A stretch of DNA of 64,000 nt from Brucella pseudintermedia (GTDB lineage: Bacteria > Pseudomonadota > Alphaproteobacteria > Rhizobiales > Rhizobiaceae). Below, one piece after another: positions 48,183 through 57,611 of the stretch. Where the stretch lies: assembly GCF_008932435.1 (NCBI RefSeq), contig NZ_WBWE01000003.1:186001-250000 (forward strand). Direction: 5' to 3'. The notes below the pieces were generated by a model, which did no database searches, was not told the DNA's origin, and was given only the letters and a program-made list of their open reading frames with translations. The first letter of the stretch is position 1, and each line of letters begins with the position of its first letter. A program made the position numbers and the translations under genes.

Positions 48183-50159
48183 TCAATTGCCGTTCTTCAG
48201 ACGGAGCAGATCGGGCGGTGTCGCCTCTTCCACAAGGCGCGCAATGGCTTCGTCCAGCGTCATCGATTCCTGATCGCGTGAACCGAGACGGCGCATATTC
48301 ACGGTGTTTTCCTCCGCCTCGCGCTTGCCGCAAACCAGGATCACCGGAACCTTCTGCAACGAGTGCTCACGGACCTTGTAGTTGATCTTCTCATTGCGAA
48401 GATCGGTTGCAACCTGCAATCCGGCGGCTTTCAGCTTGGCAGCAGCCTGGGCGGCATATTCGTCGGCGTCCGAGGTAATGGTGGCAACGACAACCTGCAC
48501 CGGAGCAAACCAAAGCGGCATGTGACCGGCGAAATTCTCGATCAGAATGCCCAAGAAGCGTTCCATCGAACCGCAGATCGCGCGATGGATCATCACCGGC
48601 TGGCGCTTCTCGGAATCCTTGTCGATATAGAAAGCGCCGAAGCGTTCCGGCAGGTTGAAATCGACCTGCGTGGTGCCGCACTGCCACTCGCGGCCGATAG
48701 CGTCCTTCAGCGTATATTCGAACTTCGGCCCGTAGAACGCGCCCTCGCCCGGCAGGACGCCGGTCTTGATGTTGTTGGACTGCTGCTGGATCTGATCCAG
48801 CACCGACATCATCACGCTTTCTGCACGGTCCCAGAGTTCGTCCGAGCCGACGCGCTTTTCAGGACGGGTCGACAGCTTGATGGTGATCTCCTCGAAGCCG
48901 AAATCCTTGTAGACCGACAGGATGAGATCGTTGATGCGCAGGCACTCCGCAGCCATCTGCTCTTCGGTGCAGAAGATATGGGCATCGTCCTGGGTAAAGC
49001 CGCGCACGCGCATCAGTCCATGCAATGCGCCCGACGGTTCGTAGCGATGCACATTGCCGAATTCCGCCAGCTTGATCGGCAGGTCGCGATAAGATTTCAG
49101 ACCGTGCTTGAATATCTGCACGTGGCCGGGACAGTTCATTGGCTTCAACGCGAACACGCGATCATCGTCGGTTTCATCCCCGGCGACGGTCACCTTGAAC
49201 ATGTTGTCGCGATACCAGCCCCAGTGTCCCGAGGTTTCCCAGAGCGACTTGTCGAGCACCTGCGGCGCGTTCACTTCCTGATAGCCATGGCTGTCGAGGC
49301 GGCGACGCATATAGCTCACCAGATTCTGGAACATCTTCCAGCCCTTGGCATGCCAGAAGACGACGCCCGGCCCTTCTTCCTGGAAATGGAACAGGTCCAT
49401 TTCGCGGCCAAGGCGGCGGTGATCGCGTTTTTCGGCTTCTTCAAGCATATGGAGATAGGCCTGAAGATCGTTGTCGTTCGCAAAGGCGGTGCCGTAGATG
49501 CGGGTCAGCATCGGATTGTTGGCATCGCCGCGCCAGTAGGCGCCGGCCACCTTCATCAGCTTGAACGAATTGCCGATCTGGCCGGTCGAGGCCATATGCG
49601 GGCCGCGGCAAAGATCGAACCAGTCGCCCTGATAATAAATCTTGAGGTCCTGCCCGGCAGGAATGGCATCAACCAGCTCGACCTTGTAGCTCTCGCCCTT
49701 ATCGGCAAAAACCTGTTTGGCCTTTTCGCGCGACCAGATTTCCTTGGTGAAAGGCTTGTTGCGCTGGATAATCTCGCGCATCTTCTTCTCGATCACCGGG
49801 AGATCGTCGGGCGTGAACGGTTCGTTGCGGGCAAAATCGTAATAGAAGCCGTTTTCGATGACGGGACCGATCGTAACCTGCGTGCCCGGAAAAAGCTCCT
49901 GCACCGCTTCGGCCAGCACGTGCGCCGTGTCGTGGCGAATCAGCTCCAGCGCGCGCGGATCTTCGCGGGTCAAAATCTCCACCTTGCCGGAAGCGCCCAG
50001 CGGATCGGAAAGATCGCGCACGGTGCCGTCAACGGCATAGGCAACAGCTTTTTTGGCGAGAGATTTGGAAATCGATTCCGCGAGGCCCGCGCCAGTCATT
50101 GACGCATCGTATTCACGCACAGAGCCATCGGGAAATTGCATGGAAACAGTATTGGACAT
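48183..50159 (-). CDS. thrS: Threonyl-tRNA synthetase
   Basis: 658 residues. The N-terminal TGS and editing domains ([18 protein letters not shown], then IIQRNKPF) precede the class II catalytic core: motif 2 ([30 protein letters not shown]), the zinc-binding MNCPGH region, and motif 3 ([15 protein letters not shown]), then an anticodon-binding domain. It charges tRNA-Thr and clears Ser-tRNA-Thr. I start at 50159, 10 bases after AAGGA; the ATG at 50168 is too close to that ribosome site. Confidence 0.94.
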   Translation of the reverse strand: MSNTVSMQFPDGSVREYDASMTGAGLAESISKSLAKKAVAYAVDGTVRDLSDPLGASGKVEILTREDPRALELIRHDTAHVLAEAVQELFPGTQVTIGPVIENGFYYDFARNEPFTPDDLPVIEKKMREIIQRNKPFTKEIWSREKAKQVFADKGESYKVELVDAIPAGQDLKIYYQGDWFDLCRGPHMASTGQIGNSFKLMKVAGAYWRGDANNPMLTRIYGTAFANDNDLQAYLHMLEEAEKRDHRRLGREMDLFHFQEEGPGVVFWHAKGWKMFQNLVSYMRRRLDSHGYQEVNAPQVLDKSLWETSGHWGWYRDNMFKVTVAGDETDDDRVFALKPMNCPGHVQIFKHGLKSYRDLPIKLAEFGNVHRYEPSGALHGLMRVRGFTQDDAHIFCTEEQMAAECLRINDLILSVYKDFGFEEITIKLSTRPEKRVGSDELWDRAESVMMSVLDQIQQQSNNIKTGVLPGEGAFYGPKFEYTLKDAIGREWQCGTTQVDFNLPERFGAFYIDKDSEKRQPVMIHRAICGSMERFLGILIENFAGHMPLWFAPVQVVVATITSDADEYAAQAAAKLKAAGLQVATDLRNEKINYKVREHSLQKVPVILVCGKREAEENTVNMRRLGSRDQESMTLDEAIARLVEEATPPDLLRLKNGN

Positions 50160-50309
50160 TCTAATCATTCCTTATCCAGTCCCGCCAACGATTGCGGGTG
50201 GGGTTCATGCGTATGAAATGAAGGTTGGTTTCTAGACTTTTTCGTCCAGCCAGTAAAGCGCGACACGCTGACTGCGTCAGGCCGCGCTGTCTGAGCAAAG
50301 GAAACGAGA

Positions 50310-51524
50310 TCAGCTACGGATCGGAAGGCAAGCTATGTTCTGCCGTTTCAACTGAACGCATGCCTTTTCAGCGGACGCAGAATCCTTGAAACCTGAGAAA
50401 CGTGCGCGATAGACCTTGCGTCGCTTTTCCGCCGGAGAAATTTCAGCTTTCAGACCCGGCGCAATCTTGTCGACCGCCGGACGATACTTGGCCAGCAGTT
50501 CCTTCGCTCCGGCAAGGGTCGGAGGAGCGCCAAGCTGGATTGTCCATGCCGAAGCGCCGGCCGCAGAGGCGATCAGGAAACCGCCATCGCCTTGCTCGAT
50601 GCGGGAATCATCGATCAGGTCGGCGACAGCATCAGCTTTCGGCTGGACGGCGGTTGCTCGCTTCGCGACAGGCTGCGGCTTGGCCATTGCAACGAGTTGC
50701 TCCTCGGTATCCGCGCCGTCCTTGCTGAAACGCGTCAGCAGCTTCGCCATCTGGTCGTCGCGCTGCCGCGCCGATCCGGCACCGAGAACAACGCCGACCA
50801 GATGCTTGTCGTTGATAATGGCCGACGAAACGAGATTGTAACCGGATACATCTGTATAGCCGGTTTTGATACCATCCACGCCCTGATAACGGTACATCAG
50901 GTTATTGTGGCCGTTCAGCACGCGGTCGCGGAAGGTGAAGGAGCGCGTCGAAAAAAGCGCATACTGTTCCGGAAAGTCGCGGCGAAGGCTCATGCCGAGG
51001 ATCGCCATGTCGCGGGCGGTGGTAAGCTGGGTGGCCTTTGCCGTCAGCCCCGACGGATTGACGAAGAAGGTGCTCTTCATGCCGATCTGGCGTGCGCGCT
51101 GCGTCATCAACCGGCCGAAAGCGGCTTCTGATCCGGCCAGATATTCACCCATCACCGTTGCCGCATCATTGGCGGACACCACGATCATGCCGTAGATGGC
51201 GTCGTGCACGGTGATTGTTTCGCCGGGCTTCAGCCACAGCTTCATGCGTACCTTTGAAGCGGCGTTCTTCGATACGGGCATCGCATCGTCCCAATGCAGC
51301 CTGCCGGTCTTGAGCGCCTCAAAAGCGAGGTAAAGCGTCATCATTTTGGCCAGCGACGCTGGCGCGTGCTGGATATTCGCATCGTCTTGACCGAGAATCC
51401 GCCCGCTATCGGCATCGAAAACCACCCAGGAGGTGCTCGCCATCGATGCGGACGTACAAAGCACACTTGCACCAAGCGCGAAGGATGCGATGAGACGCGA
51501 TAGGCGGGATGAAGATTTCAGCAT
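50310..51524 (-). CDS. D-alanyl-D-alanine carboxypeptidase with SPOR domain
   Basis: 404 residues. After a signal peptide (residues 1-30) comes a penicillin-binding fold: S-L-A-K at 57-60 (nucleophile Ser57), the S-A-N triad in VVSANDAATVM, and KTG in DGIKTGYTDVSG. The C-terminal 80 residues (AWTIQLGAPPTLAGAKELLAKYRP ... ACVQLKRQNIACLPI) form a SPOR domain that binds denuded septal glycan. This points to a class C peptidoglycan carboxypeptidase acting at division sites. The ATG at 51524 is used; the frame upstream to 51590 lacks a signal peptide profile. Confidence 0.92.
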   Translation of the reverse strand: MLKSSSRLSRLIASFALGASVLCTSASMASTSWVVFDADSGRILGQDDANIQHAPASLAKMMTLYLAFEALKTGRLHWDDAMPVSKNAASKVRMKLWLKPGETITVHDAIYGMIVVSANDAATVMGEYLAGSEAAFGRLMTQRARQIGMKSTFFVNPSGLTAKATQLTTARDMAILGMSLRRDFPEQYALFSTRSFTFRDRVLNGHNNLMYRYQGVDGIKTGYTDVSGYNLVSSAIINDKHLVGVVLGAGSARQRDDQMAKLLTRFSKDGADTEEQLVAMAKPQPVAKRATAVQPKADAVADLIDDSRIEQGDGGFLIASAAGASAWTIQLGAPPTLAGAKELLAKYRPAVDKIAPGLKAEISPAEKRRKVYRARFSGFKDSASAEKACVQLKRQNIACLPIRS

Positions 51525-51665
51525 ATTAGCTCGCAGGAATATGAACGCCGAGTGGGACATGCAGGCAAATTGCGGCCCGAAAAAGACCACAGCACCGCCT
51601 TAAATTCCAATTCTCAATGAAACGTTGATATCCTTAATGAATTATATTCAGCTAACAAAAAACTG

Positions 51666-52034
51666 TTAGAAATCGCGGGGCGACGAGCATCGCCAGTAAC
51701 GCCAGGGCAGATACCATTTCAGGTCGGACGGCAGTACTCGCGGTACGGGATCGAATCCATGTGTGCCGAACGGTCCGCAGCGCATGATGCGAAAAAGCCC
51801 CATCCAGCCGCCGCTCCACAATCCGTGACGGGCGATAGCTTCGTAGGCATATTCGGAACAGGTTGGCAGATGCCGGCAGGAATTGCCGATGAGCGACGAT
51901 AAGGTCAATTGATAGAATCGCACGAACGCCGTGCCGACCAGTCTTCCGGGCGTCTTGCGCCAGCGATCGGTAAAGTTCCGGCTATAGCGTTTCGGCGCGC
52001 CCTCACCCGCATGGTCCTTGCCGCAGACACACAT
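51666..52034 (-). CDS. yidD: Membrane protein insertion efficiency factor YidD
   Basis: 122 residues from the ATG at 52034. The family core is FYQLTLSSLIGNSCRHLPTCSEYAYEAI and GLFRIMRCGPFGTHGFDPVP, with the conserved cysteines at CRHLPTCSEY and RC. YidD supports YidC-dependent insertion of membrane proteins at the inner membrane. The gene starts inside the stop of the IscU-like gene (TGATG), so it is translationally coupled to it. That pairing is curious because yidD usually sits with rnpA/yidC. Confidence 0.9.
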   Translation of the reverse strand: MCVCGKDHAGEGAPKRYSRNFTDRWRKTPGRLVGTAFVRFYQLTLSSLIGNSCRHLPTCSEYAYEAIARHGLWSGGWMGLFRIMRCGPFGTHGFDPVPRVLPSDLKWYLPWRYWRCSSPRDF

Positions 52035-52474
52035 CAGGCAGCTTTGGCCTTTTCCTCTATCTGCCGGATGCAATCGACAACCGCATCGAAGGTCAGCAGC
52101 GTGGAGGCATGACGCGCCTTGTATTCGCGCACCGGCTCAAAATACTTCAGATCGGCAAAGCGCCCCTCCGGCGCCGGGCCTTCTTCCTTGAGCATCTTGT
52201 ACATTTCATCGCGGAGGGCCTTCAGCTCCTCTGCGGAGGCGCCGATGATATTGCGTGCCATGACGGAGGATGATGCCTGTCCAAGCGCGCAGGCCTTCAC
52301 CTCATGCGCGAAATCCGTCACGACGCCATCGGTCATTTTCAGATAGACGGTAACGGTCGAGCCGCACAGTTTGGAGTGCACTTTGGCAACCGCGTCCGGC
52401 TCCGGCAGACGCCCCAGGCGCTCCATGTTTCCGGCAAATTCCAGGATACGTTTGTTATAAATGTCATCGATCAT
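52034..52474 (-). CDS. IscU/SufU-like iron-sulfur scaffold protein
   Basis: 146 residues from the ATG at 52474 behind GGAAGG. The NifU N-terminal-type fold (PF01592) shows the cysteine set of SufU-like scaffolds: Cys in HSKLCGSTVTVYLKM, then VKACALGQASSSVMA, then the CIRQIEEKAK end. It probably assembles or transfers 2Fe-2S/4Fe-4S clusters. Absent are other suf/isc genes nearby. Its stop overlaps the yidD start (TGATG). Confidence 0.86.
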   Translation of the reverse strand: MIDDIYNKRILEFAGNMERLGRLPEPDAVAKVHSKLCGSTVTVYLKMTDGVVTDFAHEVKACALGQASSSVMARNIIGASAEELKALRDEMYKMLKEEGPAPEGRFADLKYFEPVREYKARHASTLLTFDAVVDCIRQIEEKAKAA

Positions 52475-52733
52475 GGGCGAACCTTCCGCGATGCCGGAGA
52501 AAAACATAATTTTGTCGTCCGACTGCGGTTTGAAGTTGCAATTTATTGTCTATATAATAGGCAAGTAGCGTCTGCGCCATGGGTAACAATAGCACGGACC
52601 CCGGGGGCAGTCGCACGAAAACCTGTCCGGTGATCTTAAGCGCCGGATCAATACATCGCCCGCTCGCAAAGCGTATCGTTGTATTGTCCGTTTAACTCGT
52701 CTCCTCCTCGAAGGAGACTACTGGAGAATACTG

Positions 52734-53375
52734 ATGGACGCTCGCATCCTCAAAGAAGATGACGAATCCGGCCTGCCGAACAAGCAGGCAGACGTAACTC
52801 TTTTGCATGGCAAGCCGACGCAGGCTGATGCAGAAGCCGCCGTACGCACGCTTTTGCTTTGGGCCGGCGACGACCCGGAGCGCGAAGGTCTTCTGGAAAC
52901 GCCGAAGCGCGTGGCCAAGGCCTATAAGGAACTGTTCGCAGGCTATACTGAAAGCCCGGAAGAAGTCCTCGGCACGGTGTTTGAGGAAGTCGGCGGCTAT
53001 AACGACCTTGTTCTCGTCAAGGACATTTCGTTCCATTCGCATTGCGAGCATCATATGGTGCCGATCATCGGCAAGGCGCATGTCGCCTATCTGCCCGATC
53101 ACAAGGTGGTTGGCCTTTCCAAGATCGCTCGCGTCGTGGATATTTTCGCGCGCCGCCTGCAGACACAGGAAAGCATAACCGCCCAAATCGCCGACAGCAT
53201 TCAGCGTATTCTCAAGCCTCGCGGCGTTGCCGTCATGATCGAGGCCGAGCATATGTGCATGGCCATGCGCGGCATCCGCAAGCAAGGTTCGACGACCATC
53301 ACCACCACATTTACCGGCGAAATGCAGGTTAATGCGGAGGAGCAGGTCCGCTTCATGACCCTGACCCGCAGATAA
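52734..53375 (+). CDS. folE: GTP cyclohydrolase I
   Basis: 213 residues; converts GTP to 7,8-dihydroneopterin triphosphate, the entry to folate synthesis. The zinc site is Cys104, His107 and Cys175, as in E. coli Cys110/His113/Cys181. The substrate loops [29 protein letters not shown] and [16 protein letters not shown] are intact. The ATG at 52734 follows TGGAGAATA. It is followed by hisI 10 bases after its stop, and forms with folP-folB-folK the pterin route in this window. Confidence 0.94.
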   Translation: MDARILKEDDESGLPNKQADVTLLHGKPTQADAEAAVRTLLLWAGDDPEREGLLETPKRVAKAYKELFAGYTESPEEVLGTVFEEVGGYNDLVLVKDISFHSHCEHHMVPIIGKAHVAYLPDHKVVGLSKIARVVDIFARRLQTQESITAQIADSIQRILKPRGVAVMIEAEHMCMAMRGIRKQGSTTITTTFTGEMQVNAEEQVRFMTLTRR

Positions 53376-53385
53376 ACGGCTGAGA

Positions 53386-53811
53386 ATGAGCTTCTTTCCC
53401 ACCCAGCCTTCCGACAAGAAGGCCGTAGAAGAAGGCGCGGCTTTCATGCCGCGCTTCGACGCATCGGGCCTCATCACCGCTGTCGTTACCGATGCGCGCG
53501 ACGGCGAATTGCTGATGGTCGCCCATATGAACGAGGAAGCGTTGCGCCTTACGCTTGAAACGGGAATAGCGCATTACTGGTCCCGCTCGCGGGGCACGCT
53601 CTGGAAGAAAGGCGAGACGTCGGGCAATCTGCAAAGCGTGGTCGAGTTGCGCACGGATTGCGATCAGGATGCGCTCTGGCTGAAAGTGCGCGTCGCTGGC
53701 GACGGGCCGACCTGCCATACGGGCCGCCGTTCCTGCTTTTATCGGCAGGTTATCGCCCGAAATGGCGATATTTCCCTGACTGTCGAAGACCCCTGCGATC
53801 ACGCACACTAA
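53386..53811 (+). CDS. hisI: Phosphoribosyl-AMP cyclohydrolase
   Basis: 141 residues; opens the purine ring of phosphoribosyl-AMP in histidine synthesis. The signature is [18 protein letters not shown], and the zinc/magnesium residues are in CDQDALW and [11 protein letters not shown]. The HisE domain found in fused enzymes is absent, as usual in alphaproteobacteria. It begins 10 bases after folE; both enzymes hydrolyse purine rings, and the pairing is common in this group. A hairpin follows. Confidence 0.92.
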   Translation: MSFFPTQPSDKKAVEEGAAFMPRFDASGLITAVVTDARDGELLMVAHMNEEALRLTLETGIAHYWSRSRGTLWKKGETSGNLQSVVELRTDCDQDALWLKVRVAGDGPTCHTGRRSCFYRQVIARNGDISLTVEDPCDHAH

Positions 53812-53829
53812 CTTCGGTCAAAAGGAAGT

Positions 53830-53856
53830 GATGGCGCGAATATGAGTCGCGCCATC
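53830..53856 (+). terminator. Hairpin after hisI
   Basis: A 9-bp GC-rich stem GATGGCGCG / CGCGCCATC with a 9-base loop, followed by AATT without a long T run; 19 bases after the hisI stop. Confidence 0.5.
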
Positions 53857-54008
53857 AATTCGCAGCATTTATTCTTTGGATACCATGTTTCATTAGGCTG
53901 AAGCTGTTCCTGCCAGACGGAACCGTCGGAATCGTTTTAGCTGTTTGCCTGTGCATTTCCGGACGGACCGGAAGTGATTCAGGCGGAAACGAAGAGGTGT
54001 CTATCGTG

Positions 54009-54953
54009 ATGCTCGCGTGGGGGCAGAAGCGGAAGGCTGCGAATAGCGACCTTGCACCGCCCGCAGAAGAAACCGTTGAGAAGCCTGAAACCAAGCGTGA
54101 GCCGCGCCGCATTGCCCTGGCGCTGGGCGGAGGGGCTGCACGCGGCTGGGCGCATATCGGCGTGCTGCGCGCGCTGGACGAAGCCAATATCGATATCGAG
54201 ATGATCGCCGGAACCTCCATCGGTGCGCTTGTTGGGGGCTGTTATCTGGCCGGAAAGCTGGACGAACTGGAAGAGTTCGCCCGCAGCCTCACCCGGCGAC
54301 GCATGTTCAACCTTCTCGACATTACATTTCGCGGTAGCGGATTGTTTGGCGGCATGAAGCTGGACGGACGTCTGCGCGAACATCTGGATGGCTTGCGCAT
54401 CGAGGAACTCGACCGCCCCTTTGTCGCGATCTGCACCGAGTTACGTACCGGTCACGAAATCTGGCTGTCCTCTGGCCCTCTGGTGGAGGCTATGCGTGCC
54501 TCCTACGCCCTGCCCGGCGCTTTCGAGCCTGTGCGCTGGCAAGAGCGCGTGCTGGTTGACGGCGCATTGGTCAACCCGGTGCCTGTATCCGTATGCCGCG
54601 CCTATGAGCAGCGCCTCGTTCTGGCGGTCAATCTCCATTATGACCAGTATGGCCGCGCCGCAGTCATCAAACATGCGCAGACCCGGCAGGACAGTCTCAT
54701 TGACGCGGTTCATGGCGAGAAGGAAACGCGCCTAGGCATAACCGGCGTGATGATGGAAGCCTTCAACATCATTCAGGATCGTATATCGCGCGCTCGCATG
54801 GCAGGCGACCCGCCGGACGTCACCCTTATGCCGGTTGTAGGACAGATCGGGCTTGCCGATTTCCACCGCGCATCCGAGGCAATCGACGCCGGCTATACTG
54901 AAACATTAAAACGCCTGGAGGATATCAGGCGGTTGCAGGGTATCGCTGGCTGA
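54009..54953 (+). CDS. Patatin-like phospholipase
   Basis: 314 residues. After a charged N-terminal stretch the patatin fold starts at GGGAARG (residues 40-46, oxyanion hole), the nucleophile is Ser70 in GTSIG, and the catalytic Asp is in the DGALVNP motif. Such enzymes release fatty acids from lipids. The ATG at 54009 follows GAAGAGG; a GTG four codons upstream is possible. It is rightward, before the tRNA-Leu attachment region. Confidence 0.9.
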   Translation: MLAWGQKRKAANSDLAPPAEETVEKPETKREPRRIALALGGGAARGWAHIGVLRALDEANIDIEMIAGTSIGALVGGCYLAGKLDELEEFARSLTRRRMFNLLDITFRGSGLFGGMKLDGRLREHLDGLRIEELDRPFVAICTELRTGHEIWLSSGPLVEAMRASYALPGAFEPVRWQERVLVDGALVNPVPVSVCRAYEQRLVLAVNLHYDQYGRAAVIKHAQTRQDSLIDAVHGEKETRLGITGVMMEAFNIIQDRISRARMAGDPPDVTLMPVVGQIGLADFHRASEAIDAGYTETLKRLEDIRRLQGIAG

Positions 54954-55259
54954 GCCTTTCGGCAGTCAAAACGAATCCGAATGAATCGGATTCGCCGGAT
55001 TCGCTTCTTATTGCTCCCCCGAGTTCTTTCTTGGTGCCATACATCCCCTTCAATGACGTTTTTCAGAAATTTTTCTGATTTGTGGAAGTCTTTGAAAAAG
55101 CCCGGAAAATCGGGGTTTTGACCTTGCCGCGCATGATTGGGCATCCGCATTTTTACATTCTTTTTCAAAAAGATTGCCGGAAGATGCATATGGGGCTTGT
55201 GCACCCCAAGGTGATTTGCTAAATGCCCACTCGCCGACGGAGTTCGGCTCCTACCACGG
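54954..55259. other. Intergenic region before tRNA-Leu(GAG)
   Basis: 306 bases with the hairpin listed above and no supported gene; it must hold the tRNA promoter. Confidence 0.5.
54972..54994 (+). terminator. Hairpin after the patatin gene
   Basis: A 9-bp inverted repeat CGAATCCGA / TCGGATTCG with a 5-base loop, 19 bases after the stop; a third GGATTCG copy follows. T-run is weak. Confidence 0.45.
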
Positions 55260-55344
55260 GCGGTCGTGGCGGAATTGGTAGACGCGCAGCGTTGAGGTCG
55301 CTGTGGGGCAACCCGTGGAAGTTCGAGTCTTCTCGACCGCACCA
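55260..55344 (+). tRNA. tRNA-Leu (anticodon GAG)
   Basis: The acceptor pairs GCGGTCG / CGACCGC fully, the discriminator is A and CCA is encoded. The anticodon loop TTGAGGT gives GAG (reads CUC/CUU). A long variable arm and a GTTCGAGTC T-loop are present. Length 85 including CCA. Its 3' end is the probable integration site of the island that follows. Confidence 0.95.
55321..55344 (+). other. Probable left attachment site (attL) in the tRNA 3' end
   Basis: Tyrosine integrases commonly recombine in the T-arm and acceptor of tRNA genes. Here the integrase gene starts 85 bases after tRNA-Leu(GAG) and accessory DNA follows. A second copy of these 24 bases was not found to the right edge, so attR must be beyond the window. 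Confidence 0.5.
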
Positions 55345-55429
55345 TCGATACCCGAAATGCCTTTCGGTTCAGATAGTTGTTTGATTTCAGTAGCTTGTAG
55401 TCGCCTCCCTGCTACAAAAGGCGCTACAA

Positions 55430-57064
55430 ATGACTGTCACGATGACTGGCTTGAGACGAGCTAAGAACGGCGATTGGTTTTCCCGGAAGGCGATTCCCGA
55501 TGATGTGCGAGACGCCTACCAGACCGCCTACGGTATTCGCCGTGAGGAACGCTTCCGGCTATCCACAGACAAGTCCCCCGGCGAAGCGAAGGCAGCCTTT
55601 GCGGAATGGCTGGCGGACATAGAAGGTCGCATCAGTGCGCTTCGTGCTGCTGTCGCTGGCAAGGCGCTCGAACTATCGCACCGCCAACTCCACGATCTTG
55701 TGGGCCGCTGGTATGACTGGTTTGTCGTCCAGTACGCAGACGATCAGGAGCCGGTTGAGGCGTGGGATTTTCGATATGAGCGGTATCAGGACGCCGTAGA
55801 AGCGTTCGGTGGTGACCGCCCCGATGACGATGAAGATTGGGAACGTAGCCCACGACACGCCGCCAAGGTCAGGGCCGTGGTGCTGGAACTGTCTCGCCTT
55901 CAAACGTTCCTCGCCAGCGAAGGCATCAGCCTATCTTCCGACACCCTCGACCGCCTTGTGGATACCCTGGAGGCGGACCTTGTGGCCGCTATGGCGTTGC
56001 TTCGGAGGCGGGCAGGCGGCGACTATCGGCCCGACACCCATCGGGAACGCTTCCCGCAATCCATGCCCATCGTCCCCGCCAGCGTGAAGCTGGCCGGCTG
56101 GAACGTTCAGGAGACTTTCGAGGCGTATGTCAGGGAGCGGCAACCCCAACCCTCGACCGTCAATCGCTGGCGCGTGGTCTTCCTCGACCTCAACGATTTT
56201 CTGGATCGACGGGACATCGCGCTGATGACGGAGGATGACGCCGTTGGCTGGAAGGACAAGCTAGTCGCCAAGGGCGACATGGGCGCGCGCACCATCAACG
56301 AGGTTTGGCTGACAAGCGCCCGAACGGTCTTCAATTGGGCGAAGCGGCAGAAGAAAATCGCGGCCAATCCATTCGACGGGGTGAAGGTAGCCACCGGCAG
56401 GAAGACACCTACGAAGGGAGCCTTCAAACCCGAAGACGTAAAAACCATCCTGACAGAGACCGTGCAACCCCAAGGCCCGCGTGTATCGCCGCACTTCCGC
56501 GCAGCCATTCGGTGGGTACCGTGGTTGTGCGGGTACACCGGGGCGCGGGTAGGCGAGATCACGCAGCTACGCAAGCAGGACATCGAGCGGCACCCGGACG
56601 GCTTCTGGACGCTGCACATCACGCCGGAAGCCGGAGCGGTGAAGGGAGCCATGCCGCGCACGGTCCCCCTTCACGACCATCTCATTGAGCAAGGGTTCAT
56701 CGAATTCGTAAGGAAGGCAAAGGACGGGCCGCTGTTCTACGACCCGAAAGCCAAGAGGAAAACGGGAAGCGACGACCCGCTCAACCCGACCCGACCGCCC
56801 TACGTGCTGATGAGGCAGAAGCTCGGGGATTGGGTTCGGGACTTGGGAGTTACCGACAAGGGTGTCAGCCCGAACCACGGCTGGCGGCATACTTTCAAAC
56901 GGCGGGCTGCAAAGGCGAAGATCGAGGAACGCATCCGGGACGCCTTCTGTGGTCATACCGACCCGAAGGTCGGGCGCATCTATGAGATACCGGACATCGA
57001 AGAACTGGCCGATGCGATCAAGGCGTTTCCCCGGTACGAGATAGACCAATCCGGCAAACCATAG
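55430..57064 (+). CDS. Tyrosine recombinase/integrase of a tRNA-Leu island
   Basis: 544 residues. An N-terminal DUF6538-like region (MTGLRRAKNGDWFSRKAIPDDVRDAY) and SAM-like core-binding domain (about 225-340) precede the catalytic domain. The R-H-x-x-R-H-Y set is Arg373 (TGARVGE), His483 and Arg486 (HGWR), His509 (GHTD), and the nucleophile Tyr518 (GRIYEI). The likely role is site-specific integration and excision at the adjacent tRNA-Leu. It is complete and begins 85 bases after the tRNA. Confidence 0.93.
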   Translation: MTVTMTGLRRAKNGDWFSRKAIPDDVRDAYQTAYGIRREERFRLSTDKSPGEAKAAFAEWLADIEGRISALRAAVAGKALELSHRQLHDLVGRWYDWFVVQYADDQEPVEAWDFRYERYQDAVEAFGGDRPDDDEDWERSPRHAAKVRAVVLELSRLQTFLASEGISLSSDTLDRLVDTLEADLVAAMALLRRRAGGDYRPDTHRERFPQSMPIVPASVKLAGWNVQETFEAYVRERQPQPSTVNRWRVVFLDLNDFLDRRDIALMTEDDAVGWKDKLVAKGDMGARTINEVWLTSARTVFNWAKRQKKIAANPFDGVKVATGRKTPTKGAFKPEDVKTILTETVQPQGPRVSPHFRAAIRWVPWLCGYTGARVGEITQLRKQDIERHPDGFWTLHITPEAGAVKGAMPRTVPLHDHLIEQGFIEFVRKAKDGPLFYDPKAKRKTGSDDPLNPTRPPYVLMRQKLGDWVRDLGVTDKGVSPNHGWRHTFKRRAAKAKIEERIRDAFCGHTDPKVGRIYEIPDIEELADAIKAFPRYEIDQSGKP

Positions 57065-57201
57065 CGAAGCCGCTCGGCGGACGCATGGGCGAACCATCCG
57101 GCTCACCTTGGGCAATCCCCATGCGTCCCCTTGGGGGCTTCCCCTGCCGCCCATCGCGGGCGGTTCCATCATCATCACCACGAACACAATGGAGGTATTC
57201 A

Positions 57202-57483
57202 ATGCGTGATGTTCATCATCGTCTTGCCCCCTCGGCTCTGGTCAAGGTGGCCGACCTTGGCCGAGACATTCGGGACGCCATGGCGGAAGCTGTCAGCCGC
57301 CATGTCGATTTCTTCCATGACGGATGGAAGCCGAGGGGCTTGTTCCTGCGCCTGCCATTCACCAACATCAGCGTGTGGCTGGAATGGTCGCCAGTCTCGG
57401 TAGGCTGGGGCTATGCGGCCAATCCGGCGAGTGACCGGGAGGTTTACCTTGGGCGTGTCAGGGGCGTGGTTTCGGTCGGGTAG
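57202..57483 (+). CDS. Small hypothetical island protein
   Basis: 93 residues from the ATG at 57202 behind a near-perfect GGAGG ribosome site (TGGAGGTATTCA). The sequence is mixed alpha/beta with a WLEWSPVSVGWGYAANPASDREVYLGRV C-terminal part. I do not recognise a family. It follows the integrase by 137 bases and lies opposite to the restriction-modification gene, which ends 128 bases after it. An island-encoded accessory or regulatory role is possible but unsupported. Confidence 0.6.
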   Translation: MRDVHHRLAPSALVKVADLGRDIRDAMAEAVSRHVDFFHDGWKPRGLFLRLPFTNISVWLEWSPVSVGWGYAANPASDREVYLGRVRGVVSVG

Positions 57484-57515
57484 ATAGATGGTTTCCCGGC
57501 AATAGGTTTTTTCGT

Positions 57516-57543
57516 GCTGCGGTGATAACCGTAGAAAGGCGTT
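57516..57543. repeat. Island hairpin motif, copy 1
   Basis: GCTGCGGT-gata-ACCGTAGA-aaGGCGTT. The arms CTGCGGT and ACCGTAG pair with one G-U. Related sequences occur at 60611-60638 and 61497-61525. Confidence 0.6.
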
Positions 57544-57611
57544 AACGGGGGTGGGTAGTTTATCCCTCGCCTTGTCACGATCACGCGCCCACGGTCACCC
57601 CCCGCAGCACG

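Noticed and set aside
48363..50102. 579-residue rightward open frame opposite thrS
   Set aside because: Antisense shadow caused by GC-rich codon bias of thrS.
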